Numbered from the stretch's first letter, positions 1 to 8,201 are shown. The stretch is 64,000 nucleotides of DNA from Bacillota bacterium (GCA_023411555.1 JAEYOQ010000062.1:1-64000); one strand, 5' to 3'. Notes: generated by a model not told the origin, from the letters alone. Numbers and translations are program-made.

Positions 1-124
1 TTTGCCATCCGGCTTCCTTCAGATTCGCAGTCACCCACGACACCCTTGCCATTGGCTATGTCCTTCCCACTACCGGGCGGACTCGGGACTTACACCCGTT
101 GAAACGTGCGCCCGCCGGGCGCAC
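1..124 (-). mobile_element. Group II intron (class C type), 5' end only
   Basis: Read on the minus strand, the sequence starts GTGCGCCCGGC at 124. It then carries GGGTGTAAGTCCCGAG, AGCCAATGGCAAGGGTGTC and AATCTGAAGGAAGCCGGA, the ordered conserved blocks of domain I of group IIC introns such as the Oceanobacillus iheyensis intron. The inferred 5' splice site is 125/124. It lies a few bases after the U-run of the cca terminator, and insertion just behind terminators is the known habit of class C introns. The rest of the ribozyme and any reverse transcriptase ORF lie off the left edge, so activity cannot be judged. The near-palindrome at 106-124 is part of the intron start, not a separate terminator. 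Confidence 0.85.
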
Positions 125-127
125 TAC

Positions 128-161
128 AAAACAGGAGGAAGCCTATCGTCTCCCTCCTGCC
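128..161 (-). terminator. Rho-independent terminator of cca
   Basis: On the minus strand a 7-bp stem CAGGAGG/CCTCCTG is followed by TTTTGT. It sits about 20 bases after the cca stop codon and directly before the group II intron. Confidence 0.8.
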
Positions 162-182
162 ATATTAATATTAACGTATTCT

Positions 183-1562
183 TTATTGCTCTTTCTGTTG
201 TTCCATCCATTGCTGTGTCATTGTTAGTAGAGTGTTATAATCATTTAAGGATGGATTATCCAGAACCTCCGACAGTAGCGCATTAAGCAGCTCTCCCATC
301 TTCTTTCCGGGCTTCATCCCTATAGCGATCAGATCCTTACCATTGATTTGAAGCTCCTTAAGACTTACGCACTCCTCTTTCTCTATAATATCAGTGTAAA
401 GTTGTCTGGCCATAGCAAGGTGGTCATATTTTTCCTTGGTATTCTGAGGGTTCTTGGCAGAGGTATCGGCCCGGTTAACCTCAAAAAGCAGTTCCATGTA
501 TTCTTTCCCGATCTTCGAGACTGCCCTTCGCATACCGGCAGGGGTCAGAACAAAACGATAATCATGCCACCTAATGAGATGGACCACTGTATCAATCGTA
601 TCATTATCAAACTTTAGTCGACGCAGAATATTCTTTGCCGTTAAGGCACCCTTCTCCTGATGACCATAAAAGTGGTTCTGGCCATCCTTACCCAGAGTAA
701 GGGTACTAGGCTTTTCAACATCATGCAGTAGCATAGTCCAGCGAAGGATTGTTCTTTCGCGTGTTGCGAAACGCTTCTCCTTAAGCTCTCCCGCAACCTC
801 ACTGACTGCAGCTATTGTATGCTCTCCCACACTATAGATGTGATGGATATTTTTCTGCTCTGTCTTCATCATTGCATCGAATTCAGGAAGAATAACCTTT
901 GTTATCCCCAGCTGATAGAGCAGTCGGAGCCGATTCGGGTGATCGGAGATTAACAGCTTTGTCAGCTCTACCCTAATCCGTTCCGCACTGATATTCTTCA
1001 GATTCTCCGCTTTCGCCTCAATGGCACGAAGAGTCTCCTCCTCGATCGTAAAACCAAGCTGCGCCGAGAAACGAACGGCTCGAAGAATACGCAGGGCATC
1101 TTCATCAAAACGCTCTTCTGCACTTCCGACACACCGTATCAGACCTCTGTTCAGATCCTCCATCCCTCCAAAGAGATCTATAAAGCCTTCCTTCTGATTA
1201 TATGCCATGGCATTGATTGTAAAGTCTCTGCGCTTTAAATCCTCTGCAAGACTTACGGTAAACTCCACCTGCTTTGGATGTCGGTTATCCTCATATTCAC
1301 CATCCAGCCGGTAGGTTGTAACCTCGTAATGCTCTTTATCCATTAATACGGTAACTGTTCCGTGGACTATGCCAGTATCTACTGTCCTTCGAAAGATCTT
1401 TTTTACCTCATAAGGAGTAGCGGAGGTAGTAATATCCCAATCCTCCGGCTCTCTGCCCAGAACCATATCCCGTACACAGCCACCGACCACATATGCCTCA
1501 TAGCCATCTCGCATCAACTCTTCGATAATATCATTCACTTTACAGGGTATATGAAAATTCAT
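183..1562 (-). CDS. cca: CCA tRNA nucleotidyltransferase with HD domain
   Basis: Adds or repairs the 3' CCA end of tRNAs from CTP and ATP in the cytoplasm. The class II nucleotidyltransferase signature GGCVRD is at residues 27-32, with the metal-binding DWD near 42. The RRDFTINAMA motif follows near 110, then the head-neck region, and an HD phosphohydrolase-like segment (LLHDVEKP) near 280. At 459 residues it matches the long Firmicutes form with an HD domain. The ATG at 1562 has an AGGAG site just upstream. A terminator and then a group IIC intron follow it. The gene is intact. Confidence 0.95.
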   Translation of the reverse strand: MNFHIPCKVNDIIEELMRDGYEAYVVGGCVRDMVLGREPEDWDITTSATPYEVKKIFRRTVDTGIVHGTVTVLMDKEHYEVTTYRLDGEYEDNRHPKQVEFTVSLAEDLKRRDFTINAMAYNQKEGFIDLFGGMEDLNRGLIRCVGSAEERFDEDALRILRAVRFSAQLGFTIEEETLRAIEAKAENLKNISAERIRVELTKLLISDHPNRLRLLYQLGITKVILPEFDAMMKTEQKNIHHIYSVGEHTIAAVSEVAGELKEKRFATRERTILRWTMLLHDVEKPSTLTLGKDGQNHFYGHQEKGALTAKNILRRLKFDNDTIDTVVHLIRWHDYRFVLTPAGMRRAVSKIGKEYMELLFEVNRADTSAKNPQNTKEKYDHLAMARQLYTDIIEKEECVSLKELQINGKDLIAIGMKPGKKMGELLNALLSEVLDNPSLNDYNTLLTMTQQWMEQQKEQ

Positions 1563-1726
1563 GGGAATACTCCTTTTCTAAAATCTATACCGATTATAGC
1601 AAAGCACCGTTTTTTATGCAAGGCTCTCCCTTTATAATTATATAGTGTAATAATCAGTTGATGGTCAAACTTGGCTTAATAAAAAGGAAAAGTGGTCTAA
1701 ACCCCTTTAAAATATGGTTTTTCTTG

Positions 1727-1755
1727 TTGTGTAAAGTTTGGAAAAGTGTTATAAT
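1727..1755 (+). promoter_or_regulatory. Promoter of the IS1595-like transposase
   Basis: TTGTGT at 1727-1732 and TATAAT at 1750-1755 with a 17-base spacer, 58 bases before the transposase ATG. Confidence 0.55.
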
Positions 1756-1813
1756 TAATGTAGAAAACAATTAAACTTTTAAACATTTTTACAACAGGAG
1801 AAATCTATTTTTT

Positions 1814-3427
1814 ATGGCTAAAAGAAACCTTACAATTGATGAAGTCCTATCTTTTATTGAATCTTTACCTTATAACCAATTTAAAGAAGTGGTTGAACAT
1901 TATTCTATTCATACCAAAGCAGATTTTGAAAAAGAATTAGATGCTATGGTGTCTCTTAACTTCCAAAAAAGATTAGAAAAACTTCATATCAATACTAACT
2001 GCCCTAATTGTAATGGTTCTTCTATTGTTAAATTTGGTAAGCAGGGTAATATCAATAGATTTAAGTGTAAAGATTGTGGTAAGACCTTTACTTTGTTTTC
2101 AGGAACTATTATTGAAAAGACTAAATGGCATTGGGATATCTGGATTAAGGTATTAGAACTTACTATCAATGGGTATTCCTTAGAGAAAATGAAAACTGTT
2201 TTAGAAAAGGATTATGGTTGTGTTGGTATTAACCACAGGACATTATTTTTATGGAGACATAAATTAATACATGCCCTTGCAACCTTCCCACAGCCTAAAT
2301 TAACAGGTATAATTCAAATAGATGAAACATTCATCAGAGAGAGTCAAAAAGGCTCCAGAGACCTTATAAGTTATTTAGATAAGAAAGATGATAGGCAACC
2401 CAGATATGGTAGAAAACCTTCTAAATATGGGGTTATGGGTCCTGAATTTGCTACTATAACTACTGCTATTGATAATAGAAACCTTTGTGTTTGTAAGGTA
2501 TCAGGACTTGGAAAACTTACAAAAGAAATCCTTGTTGATTTATTTGAAAACCATCTTAATAATCCTAGTTTCCTATGTTCAGATGCAAACAGTGTTTATG
2601 AAGATTATTGTAATCTATTTAATATAGCCCACTATATAAAACCTTCTAATTACCTTACTGTCATTGAAAAGAATGGTTATGAAACACCTGATTGGAGTAA
2701 TCCTATTGCAGCAAAGGCAACAGAAGAAAAGAACCAAAAGATACTTGAAGTCTTATATAACAATAAAGAGATAGATGGTATTTCTAACAGGGGTCATATA
2801 GATTATAAAGAGTTTATGGAACTTAAGAACTCAAACAGCCTAAGTTTAGCAAGAGTAAATGAATTACATAGTGAGATTAAACAATTCATTTATGGAGATA
2901 TGACAAATGTATCTACTAAATACTTGGAAGATTATATAGGTTTCTTTACATATATCAGAAATTATAGAGTAATAAATGGTCATTACCCTTCTTCAAATAA
3001 AGATGCAGAGAAAATCTTTATAGAAATCTTAAAAAGTAAGACAACCTATACCATAAAAGAAATAGAATCCAAGGAATTAACTCTTCCAAAGCCATCTTCC
3101 AGATATATAACCATATTAAAAGAAGAAACAAATAAAATGAGAAGAGCCACAAGTAATAGATATTTCAAATTTGATGAAGAGGACAATGTAAAGACCTTTA
3201 ATAAAAGAGAATATCTATTAGACCAACCAAAAAGCAAACTTTATGAGATTTGTAAAAACCATAAGATGAAAAAATATAAACAACTTGCCCTTTATAGTCT
3301 AGTAAGTGCTATAATAAAACTACCAGATATAGACAATATCATATATGAACTTATTATGAGTGATAGGCATTATAAAATAGCAGAAGAAGATTTGGAAGTA
3401 ATCAAAAGTAGGGCATATAGTATCTAA
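1814..3427 (+). CDS. IS1595 family (ISXO2-like) transposase with long C-terminal extension
   Basis: DDE-type transposase. Near residues 62-90 is a zinc ribbon (CPNCNG, then FKCKDCGK) that would bind the element's ends. The catalytic core shows IQIDETFI near 167, FLCSDANSVYEDY near 255 and LHSEIKQF near 345. The last is followed by VSTKYLEDYIGFFTYIRN, the typical end of the ISXO2 domain. At 537 residues it is longer than common IS1595 enzymes: about 150 extra basic, coiled-looking residues follow the core, which I do not recognise. The best ribosome site (AGGAG at 1797-1801) sits 12 bases from the ATG, so translation may be weak. Codons are AT-rich, unlike the neighbours. A terminator follows at once. 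Confidence 0.85.
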   Translation: MAKRNLTIDEVLSFIESLPYNQFKEVVEHYSIHTKADFEKELDAMVSLNFQKRLEKLHINTNCPNCNGSSIVKFGKQGNINRFKCKDCGKTFTLFSGTIIEKTKWHWDIWIKVLELTINGYSLEKMKTVLEKDYGCVGINHRTLFLWRHKLIHALATFPQPKLTGIIQIDETFIRESQKGSRDLISYLDKKDDRQPRYGRKPSKYGVMGPEFATITTAIDNRNLCVCKVSGLGKLTKEILVDLFENHLNNPSFLCSDANSVYEDYCNLFNIAHYIKPSNYLTVIEKNGYETPDWSNPIAAKATEEKNQKILEVLYNNKEIDGISNRGHIDYKEFMELKNSNSLSLARVNELHSEIKQFIYGDMTNVSTKYLEDYIGFFTYIRNYRVINGHYPSSNKDAEKIFIEILKSKTTYTIKEIESKELTLPKPSSRYITILKEETNKMRRATSNRYFKFDEEDNVKTFNKREYLLDQPKSKLYEICKNHKMKKYKQLALYSLVSAIIKLPDIDNIIYELIMSDRHYKIAEEDLEVIKSRAYSI

Positions 3428-3441
3428 TATACATAATATAC

Positions 3442-3472
3442 AAAGAGAGATTGGTAAAATCTCTCTTTTTTT
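3442..3472 (+). terminator. Terminator after the transposase gene
   Basis: Stem AAAGAGAGATT/AATCTCTCTTT with a 6-base loop and a run of seven T, separating the transposase from the acetyltransferase gene. Confidence 0.8.
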
Positions 3473-3536
3473 AGTAATTAATGATTAAAAACAATCTATC
3501 ATATAAAAATATGAAAGAAAGGAGGAAAAAGGTTTA

Positions 3537-3986
3537 ATGGAATTTGATAAAAAAGGATTAAGAGCAGAAATTACATACTCTGATGTGGGAACCCCCTCTA
3601 TACATGCTTATTATTATGACCAAAAAATCCCTGGGTCTGATTTGTATTTTGACATAAAAGAAGATTATATATTTATTGGAAGTTGTAGAGTTTTTGAAGA
3701 GCATAAAAGAAATGGCATTGCTACTTTAATGATGGATAAATTATTTGAATTAATTGATAGTATTGAAAAAGATGGCACTACTATTAATAAAATAACAGGA
3801 AGTTTATCATCTACAGATAAAGGTACTTGGAATGAATCTATACCATTCTATAAATCAATATCTAAAAGATACAAATGTAAATTTTCTTTATTGGACTGTA
3901 ATAAAAAACCTTTTTATTTTGGTAAATGGTTATTTATATTAACTCAAGGGAATGGTTCATTTGAAATCATTAAAAAACAGGCTTAA
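3537..3986 (+). CDS. GNAT-like N-acetyltransferase, probable IS passenger
   Basis: A 149-residue protein with the look of a GNAT enzyme. A beta strand YIFIGSCRVFEEHKRNGIATLMMDKLFE (residues 42-69) contains the acetyl-CoA loop R-x-N-G-I-A (motif A), and a second strand region near 120-130 ends in FYFGKWLFI. The substrate is unknown. An AGGAGG site lies 13 bases before the ATG. The gene shares the AT-rich base use of the transposase, and lies between two terminators, so it is probably a separately transcribed passenger. Its last codons fall inside a palindrome shared with the convergent ORF. Family assignment rests mainly on motif A. Confidence 0.65.
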   Translation: MEFDKKGLRAEITYSDVGTPSIHAYYYDQKIPGSDLYFDIKEDYIFIGSCRVFEEHKRNGIATLMMDKLFELIDSIEKDGTTINKITGSLSSTDKGTWNESIPFYKSISKRYKCKFSLLDCNKKPFYFGKWLFILTQGNGSFEIIKKQA

Positions 3987-3997
3987 GCCTGTTTTTT
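3972..3997. terminator. Perfect palindrome, bidirectional terminator
   Basis: A 26-base perfect palindrome made of AAAAAACAGGCTT and its complement gives a hairpin with a U-run on either strand. It covers the stop codons of both convergent genes, and both proteins therefore end in KKQA. Confidence 0.75.
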
Positions 3998-4231
3998 ATT
4001 TATCTGTTCTTTAATATTCATTTTTTCACTTTCAATCCAACAATTCATAATCCAATTAACAATATTAATCTCTTCTTCTGTGTAATGAGAGATATCTTTA
4101 TTTCTTAATTGTTTTCTATTTTTGCAATATCTATATCTTTCTTTATATAAGTATTCAAGCATAGGTTTAGATATTAAGTATTCTTTACCATCAACCATTA
4201 CTGTCTTAGGAATTTCCATAACTTTTTCCAT
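3983..4231 (-). CDS. Small hypothetical protein in the IS1595-like element
   Basis: An 82-residue, charged, lysine- and tyrosine-rich protein of no family I recognise. It has no signal peptide or membrane segment. The middle (residues 25-60) looks helical. It runs against the acetyltransferase gene and ends in the shared palindrome. The region before its ATG (GGTGAAATT) is a weak ribosome site. It has the AT-rich composition of the element, so it is likely cargo rather than host sequence. It may not be expressed. Confidence 0.45.
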   Translation of the reverse strand: MEKVMEIPKTVMVDGKEYLISKPMLEYLYKERYRYCKNRKQLRNKDISHYTEEEINIVNWIMNCWIESEKMNIKEQINKKQA

Positions 4232-4550
4232 AATTTCACCATTTGTTTAAAGTCTAATAGACTATCAATTTTTTTTAAAAATGATAGAAGCTATTCTATT
4301 GTGCATTCTATAATTATATGTTAATATGTTTTTAAAGTTATAATACAGTAAAGTATTAAATCATATAAAATAGATTTGCATTCACCACTAGATATTAGGC
4401 ATATTAGAGGGTATCAACTTCTACTATGCCTTGTTTTAGTGGCATAACTACTATCAACTACTAACTACACTATATAACTTTATAATTATGCGTAATAGTT
4501 TAACCTAATAGTTTAACCCTAGTAACAGTTCATACTTCAGATATAACAAA
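4232..4550. other. AT-rich intergenic right part of the IS-like element
   Basis: No ORF is supported here. The stretch contains short inverted words around 4390-4445 (CACTAGATATTAGGCAT and ATGCCTTGTTTTAGTGG) and the tandem 13-mer at 4493-4518. It is probably the non-coding right flank of the insertion. Confidence 0.4.
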
Positions 4551-4626
4551 TGAGTTCCACAAATGTATCCGAAATCGGAGTCTTTGTGAAAAGCATCTCC
4601 GGTCTGGGATATATTCGTGGAACTCA
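4551..4626. repeat. Large hairpin after proS
   Basis: TGAGTTCCAC at 4551 pairs with GTGGAACTCA ending at 4626. The outer arm of about 20 bases has two mismatches, and there is an inner CGGAG/CTCCG stem. There is no U-run on either side, so it is not a standard terminator. It may act as a processing or 3'-end hairpin of proS, or be another intergenic repeat. Confidence 0.6.
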
Positions 4627-4663
4627 CATTAGCTTTCGCTAGGTCTTATCAATTACACGGTTA

Positions 4664-6097
4664 CTAGTATGCCTTTCCCCAATAAGCCATAACCTTGGCA
4701 GGCTTACCACAGCATACGCAGGTATCTGCAAGATGCTCCTGCTCGAAGGGCATACAGCGGGAGGTTGCTCCGGTCTTATCTTTGATTTCCTTCTCACAAG
4801 CCTCATCCTGACACCACATAGCCTTTATAAAGCCAGGCTTCTCTGCGATGGTCTTCTCGAACTCTTCCATCGTAGTTGCAATGTAGGTATGGGTATCGCG
4901 GTGATTTCTTGCACGCTCTAACATCTCAGACTGCATCTTCTCTAAGATCTCACCGGCTTTCACATCGATCTCATCCAAGGATACGACAATCTTCTCCCTG
5001 GTATCTCTTCGAACGATAACAGCCTGATTTGCTTCAATATCCTTGGGACCAATCTCCACACGAATCGGTATACCGCGCATCTCCTGCTCGCTGAACTTCC
5101 ATCCCGGGCTCTTATCAGAATCGTCTACCTTAACCTTAAAGGAAGCAAGCTTCTGCTTTAATTCATAGGCTTTATCAAGAACACCCGCCTTATTCTGTTG
5201 AATCGGGATAATCATAATCTGGGTAGGGGCTATTCTCGGAGGTAATACTAAACCACTGTCATCACCGTGAACCATGATAATCGCTCCGATAATTCTTGTA
5301 GACATACCCCAGGAGGTCTGATGAACATACTGTAGAGTATTATTCTTATCGGTATATTTAATATCAAAGGCATGGGCAAAGCCGTCACCAAAGTTATGGC
5401 TGGTTCCGGACTGTAATGCCTTACCATCATGCATCAGAGCTTCAATGGTATAAGTCGCATGGGCTCCCGCGAATTTCTCCTTCTCGGACTTACGGCCCTT
5501 GATCATGGGGATAGCCAGAACTTTCTCGCAGAAATCCGCATATACATTGAGCATCTGGATTGTCCTCTCCTCTGCTTCTTCGGCAGTTGCATGAGCTGTA
5601 TGTCCCTCCTGCCATAAAAACTCCATGGAACGCAGGAAAGGTCTGGTGGTCTTCTCCCAGCGCACTACAGAGCACCATTGGTTATAAAGCTTGGGAAGAT
5701 CTCTGTGGGATTGAATTATCTTAGAATACAAGTCACAGAACAGGGTCTCGGAGGTAGGTCTTACACACATTCTCTCCTGTAAAGGCTCACCACCGCCATG
5801 GGTAACCCAAGCAACCTCAGGTGCAAAGCCCTCCACATGATCCTTCTCCTTCTGTAATAAGCTCTCCGGAATAAACATCGGCATATATACATTCTCTACA
5901 CCGGTTGCCTTAAAATCCGCATCCAGCTGTCTCTGGATATTCTCCCAGATTGCATAGCCAAGAGGTCTGAGTATCATACAGCCTCTTATACTGGAGTATT
6001 CAATTAATTCTGCCTTCTTAACAACATCTGTGTACCACTGGGCAAAATCCACTTCCATTGAAGTAATCGCCTCGACCAGCTTCTTATCCTGTGCCAT
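4664..6097 (-). CDS. proS: Prolyl-tRNA synthetase, short archaeal/eukaryote-like form
   Basis: Charges tRNA-Pro with proline in the cytoplasm. At 477 residues it is the short form without the bacterial editing insertion. Class II motifs are visible: motif 2 region VVRWEKTTRPFLRSMEFLWQ near 143-162, and a tRNA/proline loop EGHTAHAT just after. The anticodon-binding domain starts near 285. A C-terminal zinc-binding-like segment (CVCCGKP) ends in the conserved terminal tyrosine. The ATG follows an AGGAG site. Expression is controlled by a T-box with a proline specifier codon (leader at 6308-6585). An interspersed repeat sits between the T-box terminator and the gene, which makes the untranslated region unusually long. 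Confidence 0.95.
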   Translation of the reverse strand: MAQDKKLVEAITSMEVDFAQWYTDVVKKAELIEYSSIRGCMILRPLGYAIWENIQRQLDADFKATGVENVYMPMFIPESLLQKEKDHVEGFAPEVAWVTHGGGEPLQERMCVRPTSETLFCDLYSKIIQSHRDLPKLYNQWCSVVRWEKTTRPFLRSMEFLWQEGHTAHATAEEAEERTIQMLNVYADFCEKVLAIPMIKGRKSEKEKFAGAHATYTIEALMHDGKALQSGTSHNFGDGFAHAFDIKYTDKNNTLQYVHQTSWGMSTRIIGAIIMVHGDDSGLVLPPRIAPTQIMIIPIQQNKAGVLDKAYELKQKLASFKVKVDDSDKSPGWKFSEQEMRGIPIRVEIGPKDIEANQAVIVRRDTREKIVVSLDEIDVKAGEILEKMQSEMLERARNHRDTHTYIATTMEEFEKTIAEKPGFIKAMWCQDEACEKEIKDKTGATSRCMPFEQEHLADTCVCCGKPAKVMAYWGKAY

Positions 6098-6177
6098 AAA
6101 TTTTTCTCCTTTAATTCAGATTTGTGCTTTTCCTGCCTGCTTCCAAGGGCAAGAAATTACTATATTACAATAAAAAT

Positions 6178-6297
6178 CGTAGTGAGCATACTGCGAGAGG
6201 TGCACTTGCAAAGCAAGCTCACTTGTAAGTATGCAATCGGAGCTTGAGATCATGAACAGGTCTTATGTTCATGATATAATATGGGCCTTATGTTATT
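6178..6297. repeat. Interspersed repeat, family A, copy 1
   Basis: The core 6232-6286 (GCAATCGGAGCTTGAGATC, then ATGAACAGG, then TTCATGATATAATATGGGC) recurs in the opposite orientation at 63920-63973 with about 85 percent identity by eye. The left part has inverted words (GTGAGCATACT and AAGTATGC; GCACTTGC and GCAAAGC). This copy lies within the proS leader, between the T-box terminator and the start codon. Confidence 0.7.
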
Positions 6298-6307
6298 TTT
6301 TAAACAA

Positions 6308-6585
6308 CAAAAAAGCCCTTCTATCCACAAGGGACCGAAAGACTCGGCGGTACCACCCTAATTAACTGCTGTAATCAGCAATTCTCTTTTCCTCCGTTAA
6401 CGCCGGAATACGTTGTATTTGGGGGAGCTTACCTTCTCCTTTCATACAATGCTCCAAGGCCGGTTCGATCATATCGGTATAAGAAGCTCACACCCCTGCT
6501 TCTCTCTCTGAAATACGATTATCATCTACTATTCCTCTTCATCGCCGATAACGATAGAAAGTATAAGTTTCACCTTCTATGGTTT
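6308..6585 (-). promoter_or_regulatory. T-box leader of proS (Pro specifier)
   Basis: On the minus strand the T-box motif AGGGTGGTACCGCC is at 6346-6359. A terminator stem CCCTT/AAGGG with TTTTTT follows, ending at 6308. Upstream are the stem I features AGTAGATGAT (AG bulge region) and AGAGAG. A GAACCGG segment puts a CCG proline codon at 6461-6463 as the likely specifier. Uncharged tRNA-Pro would stabilise the antiterminator and raise proS expression. The specifier assignment is by position in the stem and was not folded. Confidence 0.9.
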
Positions 6586-6597
6586 GGTATTGAGGTT

Positions 6598-6626
6598 ATT
6601 GTATGCCAGAAAATCCGCTTTGTCAA
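6598..6626 (-). promoter_or_regulatory. Promoter of the proS T-box transcript
   Basis: Minus-strand TTGACA (6621-6626), 17-base spacer, TACAAT (6598-6603), directly before the T-box leader. Confidence 0.8.
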
Positions 6627-6761
6627 GCGGATTTCCGGCTCAAAGTTATATAATTCAACTATCTAATATCCTGTCTAAAGCATAATTCTTTCTTCCCACA
6701 AGTAAATGTAGATTTGAATTTTTCCATTACCCCATTAAGCCAGGTAATTCCATAGCTTTTC

Positions 6762-6932
6762 CTATTCTATCGGATCGATAATTTTATTTTCAAGATCCTT
6801 CACCGAATTTATACCTGCTTCCAGGCACCAATCAACGCAGCGTTGATAAATTCCCCAGTCCAGTTCATCCTCATCCCAATAAACCTTAACTGTGCTTAAG
6901 CCCTTCATGCACTCTCTTAGTCTAGTCCTCAT
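6762..6932 (-). CDS. Small conserved-looking protein, unknown
   Basis: About 56 residues starting at the ATG that overlaps the stop of the preceding permease gene. A later ATG (residue 9, after AGAGAG) is an alternative. The core WDEDELDWGIYQRCVDWCLE is acidic and tryptophan/cysteine-rich and looks like a real folded segment, but I do not recognise the family. The overlap suggests it is translationally coupled to the permease. Confidence 0.5.
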   Translation of the reverse strand: MRTRLRECMKGLSTVKVYWDEDELDWGIYQRCVDWCLEAGINSVKDLENKIIDPIE

Positions 6933-8013
6933 TATAAGTAATCTGTTGAGGATTTGCAATATTTTGGGCCTTTTCATTTACTACTTTATAGATAGTAATG
7001 ATTATGACAAGCCCGATAGGGCCTAAGATAAAACCGATAACAGAAAAAAGTTTGACACCAATGTAAATTGCCATCAGAGTATACAAGGGCTTAATTCCGA
7101 TCCGATTACCAATCAGCTTCGGCTCCAGTACTTCTCTAAGGATCTGACATATCAGATAAATGGTAATTAGAACCGCTGCAACATAGATCTTACCGTTCAT
7201 CAGCATAATAATAGCCCAGGGAATAAATATCATACCACTTCCTATCAAAGGAAGTGCATCCATTATTGCGATCCCTATACCGAGTAAGACCGCATATTCA
7301 TTATGCAACAGTAGCAACCCAAAAGTACAGATGAGAGCAACGATAATCATAATAATGAACTGGGAACGCAGATAGGCAACTCCGGCCTCCGACAGCTTTC
7401 CCGTAATTCGGTGCAAATCCTTATAAAGACTATGATTGCAATACTTCTCCTGAAAGCTGGGTATCTCCTTTACGATTAATACAGCTGAGACAAAGATGAT
7501 TAAAAGCACGCCAAAAAAGGCTACCATAGCTACTGTAATTGATACCGTATGTTCCGTGAGCTCTGGCATCAGATTATTCTTTACCCTGTTCACGGTCTGG
7601 ATCAGATTATCATCCACCATACTTCGTAATGTGCCCTCCTCTAGTCCAAAGAGTTCATCACAGCCTATGCAGATACGGTCAAGCTTATTGGTAATAATAT
7701 TCAGATAGATCGGAAGATTTCGAATGAATGTAATTGCTTGCTTAATTAGAATATTGATTAGCAGGCAGATACCCGTACCAAATACCGCGAACAATATAAA
7801 CAGCGAAATGCTTGCTCCAAGAATTCTAGGTATACGAAGTCGCCGATATAGTGTCTCTGTCACCGGACGGATAATACAGGCAAGGAAATAAGCGACTAGG
7901 AAGGGTAGAATAAATCCCAGCAGATATCTGAAGCTGATATATACTCCCAAACCAATCAAGGCGACTAAAATCGGACCTTTTATTCGTAGCAGCTTCTCCC
8001 AGAATGTCTTCAA
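6922..8013 (-). CDS. AI-2E family transporter (YtvI-like)
   Basis: An integral membrane protein of about 363 residues with 7-8 hydrophobic segments (near 15-65, 60-90, 155-180, 215-235, 240-265, 265-290, 300-345). The conserved segment around ALPLIGSGMIFIPWAII and the late EPKLIGNRIGI motif are typical of the AI-2E/PerM family. In spore formers such proteins (YtvI) are linked to sporulation. The substrate is unknown. I choose the TTG start at 8013 because AGGAGGTG lies 6-7 bases before it; the in-frame GTG at 8022 is part of that ribosome site. It overlaps the small ORF downstream. Confidence 0.8.
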   Translation of the reverse strand: MKTFWEKLLRIKGPILVALIGLGVYISFRYLLGFILPFLVAYFLACIIRPVTETLYRRLRIPRILGASISLFILFAVFGTGICLLINILIKQAITFIRNLPIYLNIITNKLDRICIGCDELFGLEEGTLRSMVDDNLIQTVNRVKNNLMPELTEHTVSITVAMVAFFGVLLIIFVSAVLIVKEIPSFQEKYCNHSLYKDLHRITGKLSEAGVAYLRSQFIIMIIVALICTFGLLLLHNEYAVLLGIGIAIMDALPLIGSGMIFIPWAIIMLMNGKIYVAAVLITIYLICQILREVLEPKLIGNRIGIKPLYTLMAIYIGVKLFSVIGFILGPIGLVIIITIYKVVNEKAQNIANPQQITYNED

Positions 8014-8060
8014 GCAAATCACCTCCTAACCTTATAAAGATAACTATCTTTTTATAACGC

Positions 8061-8094
8061 AAAAGAGAATTCATCCTACGATGAATTCTCTTTT
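8061..8094. terminator. Bidirectional terminator
   Basis: A 15-bp perfect stem AAAAGAGAATTCATC/GATGAATTCTCTTTT with a 4-base loop. It lies after the cytidylate kinase-like gene and before the AI-2E permease gene. Confidence 0.85.
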
Positions 8095-8201
8095 ATTTAT
8101 TGTCTGTCAAACAGCTACTTATATCCTTGGAGAATGCTTGAAATAATATAGCTAAAAATATCATACTCTGGAAAGTATAAAATACATTTAGCAAATTTTA
8201 T

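Larger units (their letters stand above)
1663..4518 (+). mobile_element. IS1595-like insertion element with passenger genes (ends tentative)
   Basis: An AT-rich block, plainly different in composition from its neighbours, holds an ISXO2-type transposase, a GNAT acetyltransferase and a convergent small ORF. Candidate ends are GGTCAAACT at 1663-1671 and its imperfect inverted copy AGTTTAACC at 4510-4518 (8 of 9 match). The right end also has a 13-bp direct repeat, TAATAGTTTAACC at 4493-4505 and 4506-4518. I found no convincing target-site duplication (the bases beside these ends differ), so the exact borders are uncertain. IS1595 relatives are known to carry passenger genes; calling this one unit is an inference from composition and gene content. 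Confidence 0.6.

Noticed and set aside
106..124. GC-rich palindrome GTGCGCCC/GGGCGCAC as a terminator
   Set aside because: It is the conserved first segment of the group II intron; the true cca terminator is at 128-161.
4660..4667. CTAGTAAC/GTTACTAG (4520 and 4660) as an outer inverted repeat of the IS
   Set aside because: The right copy covers the proS stop region and lies outside the AT-rich block, so it does not fit an IS end.
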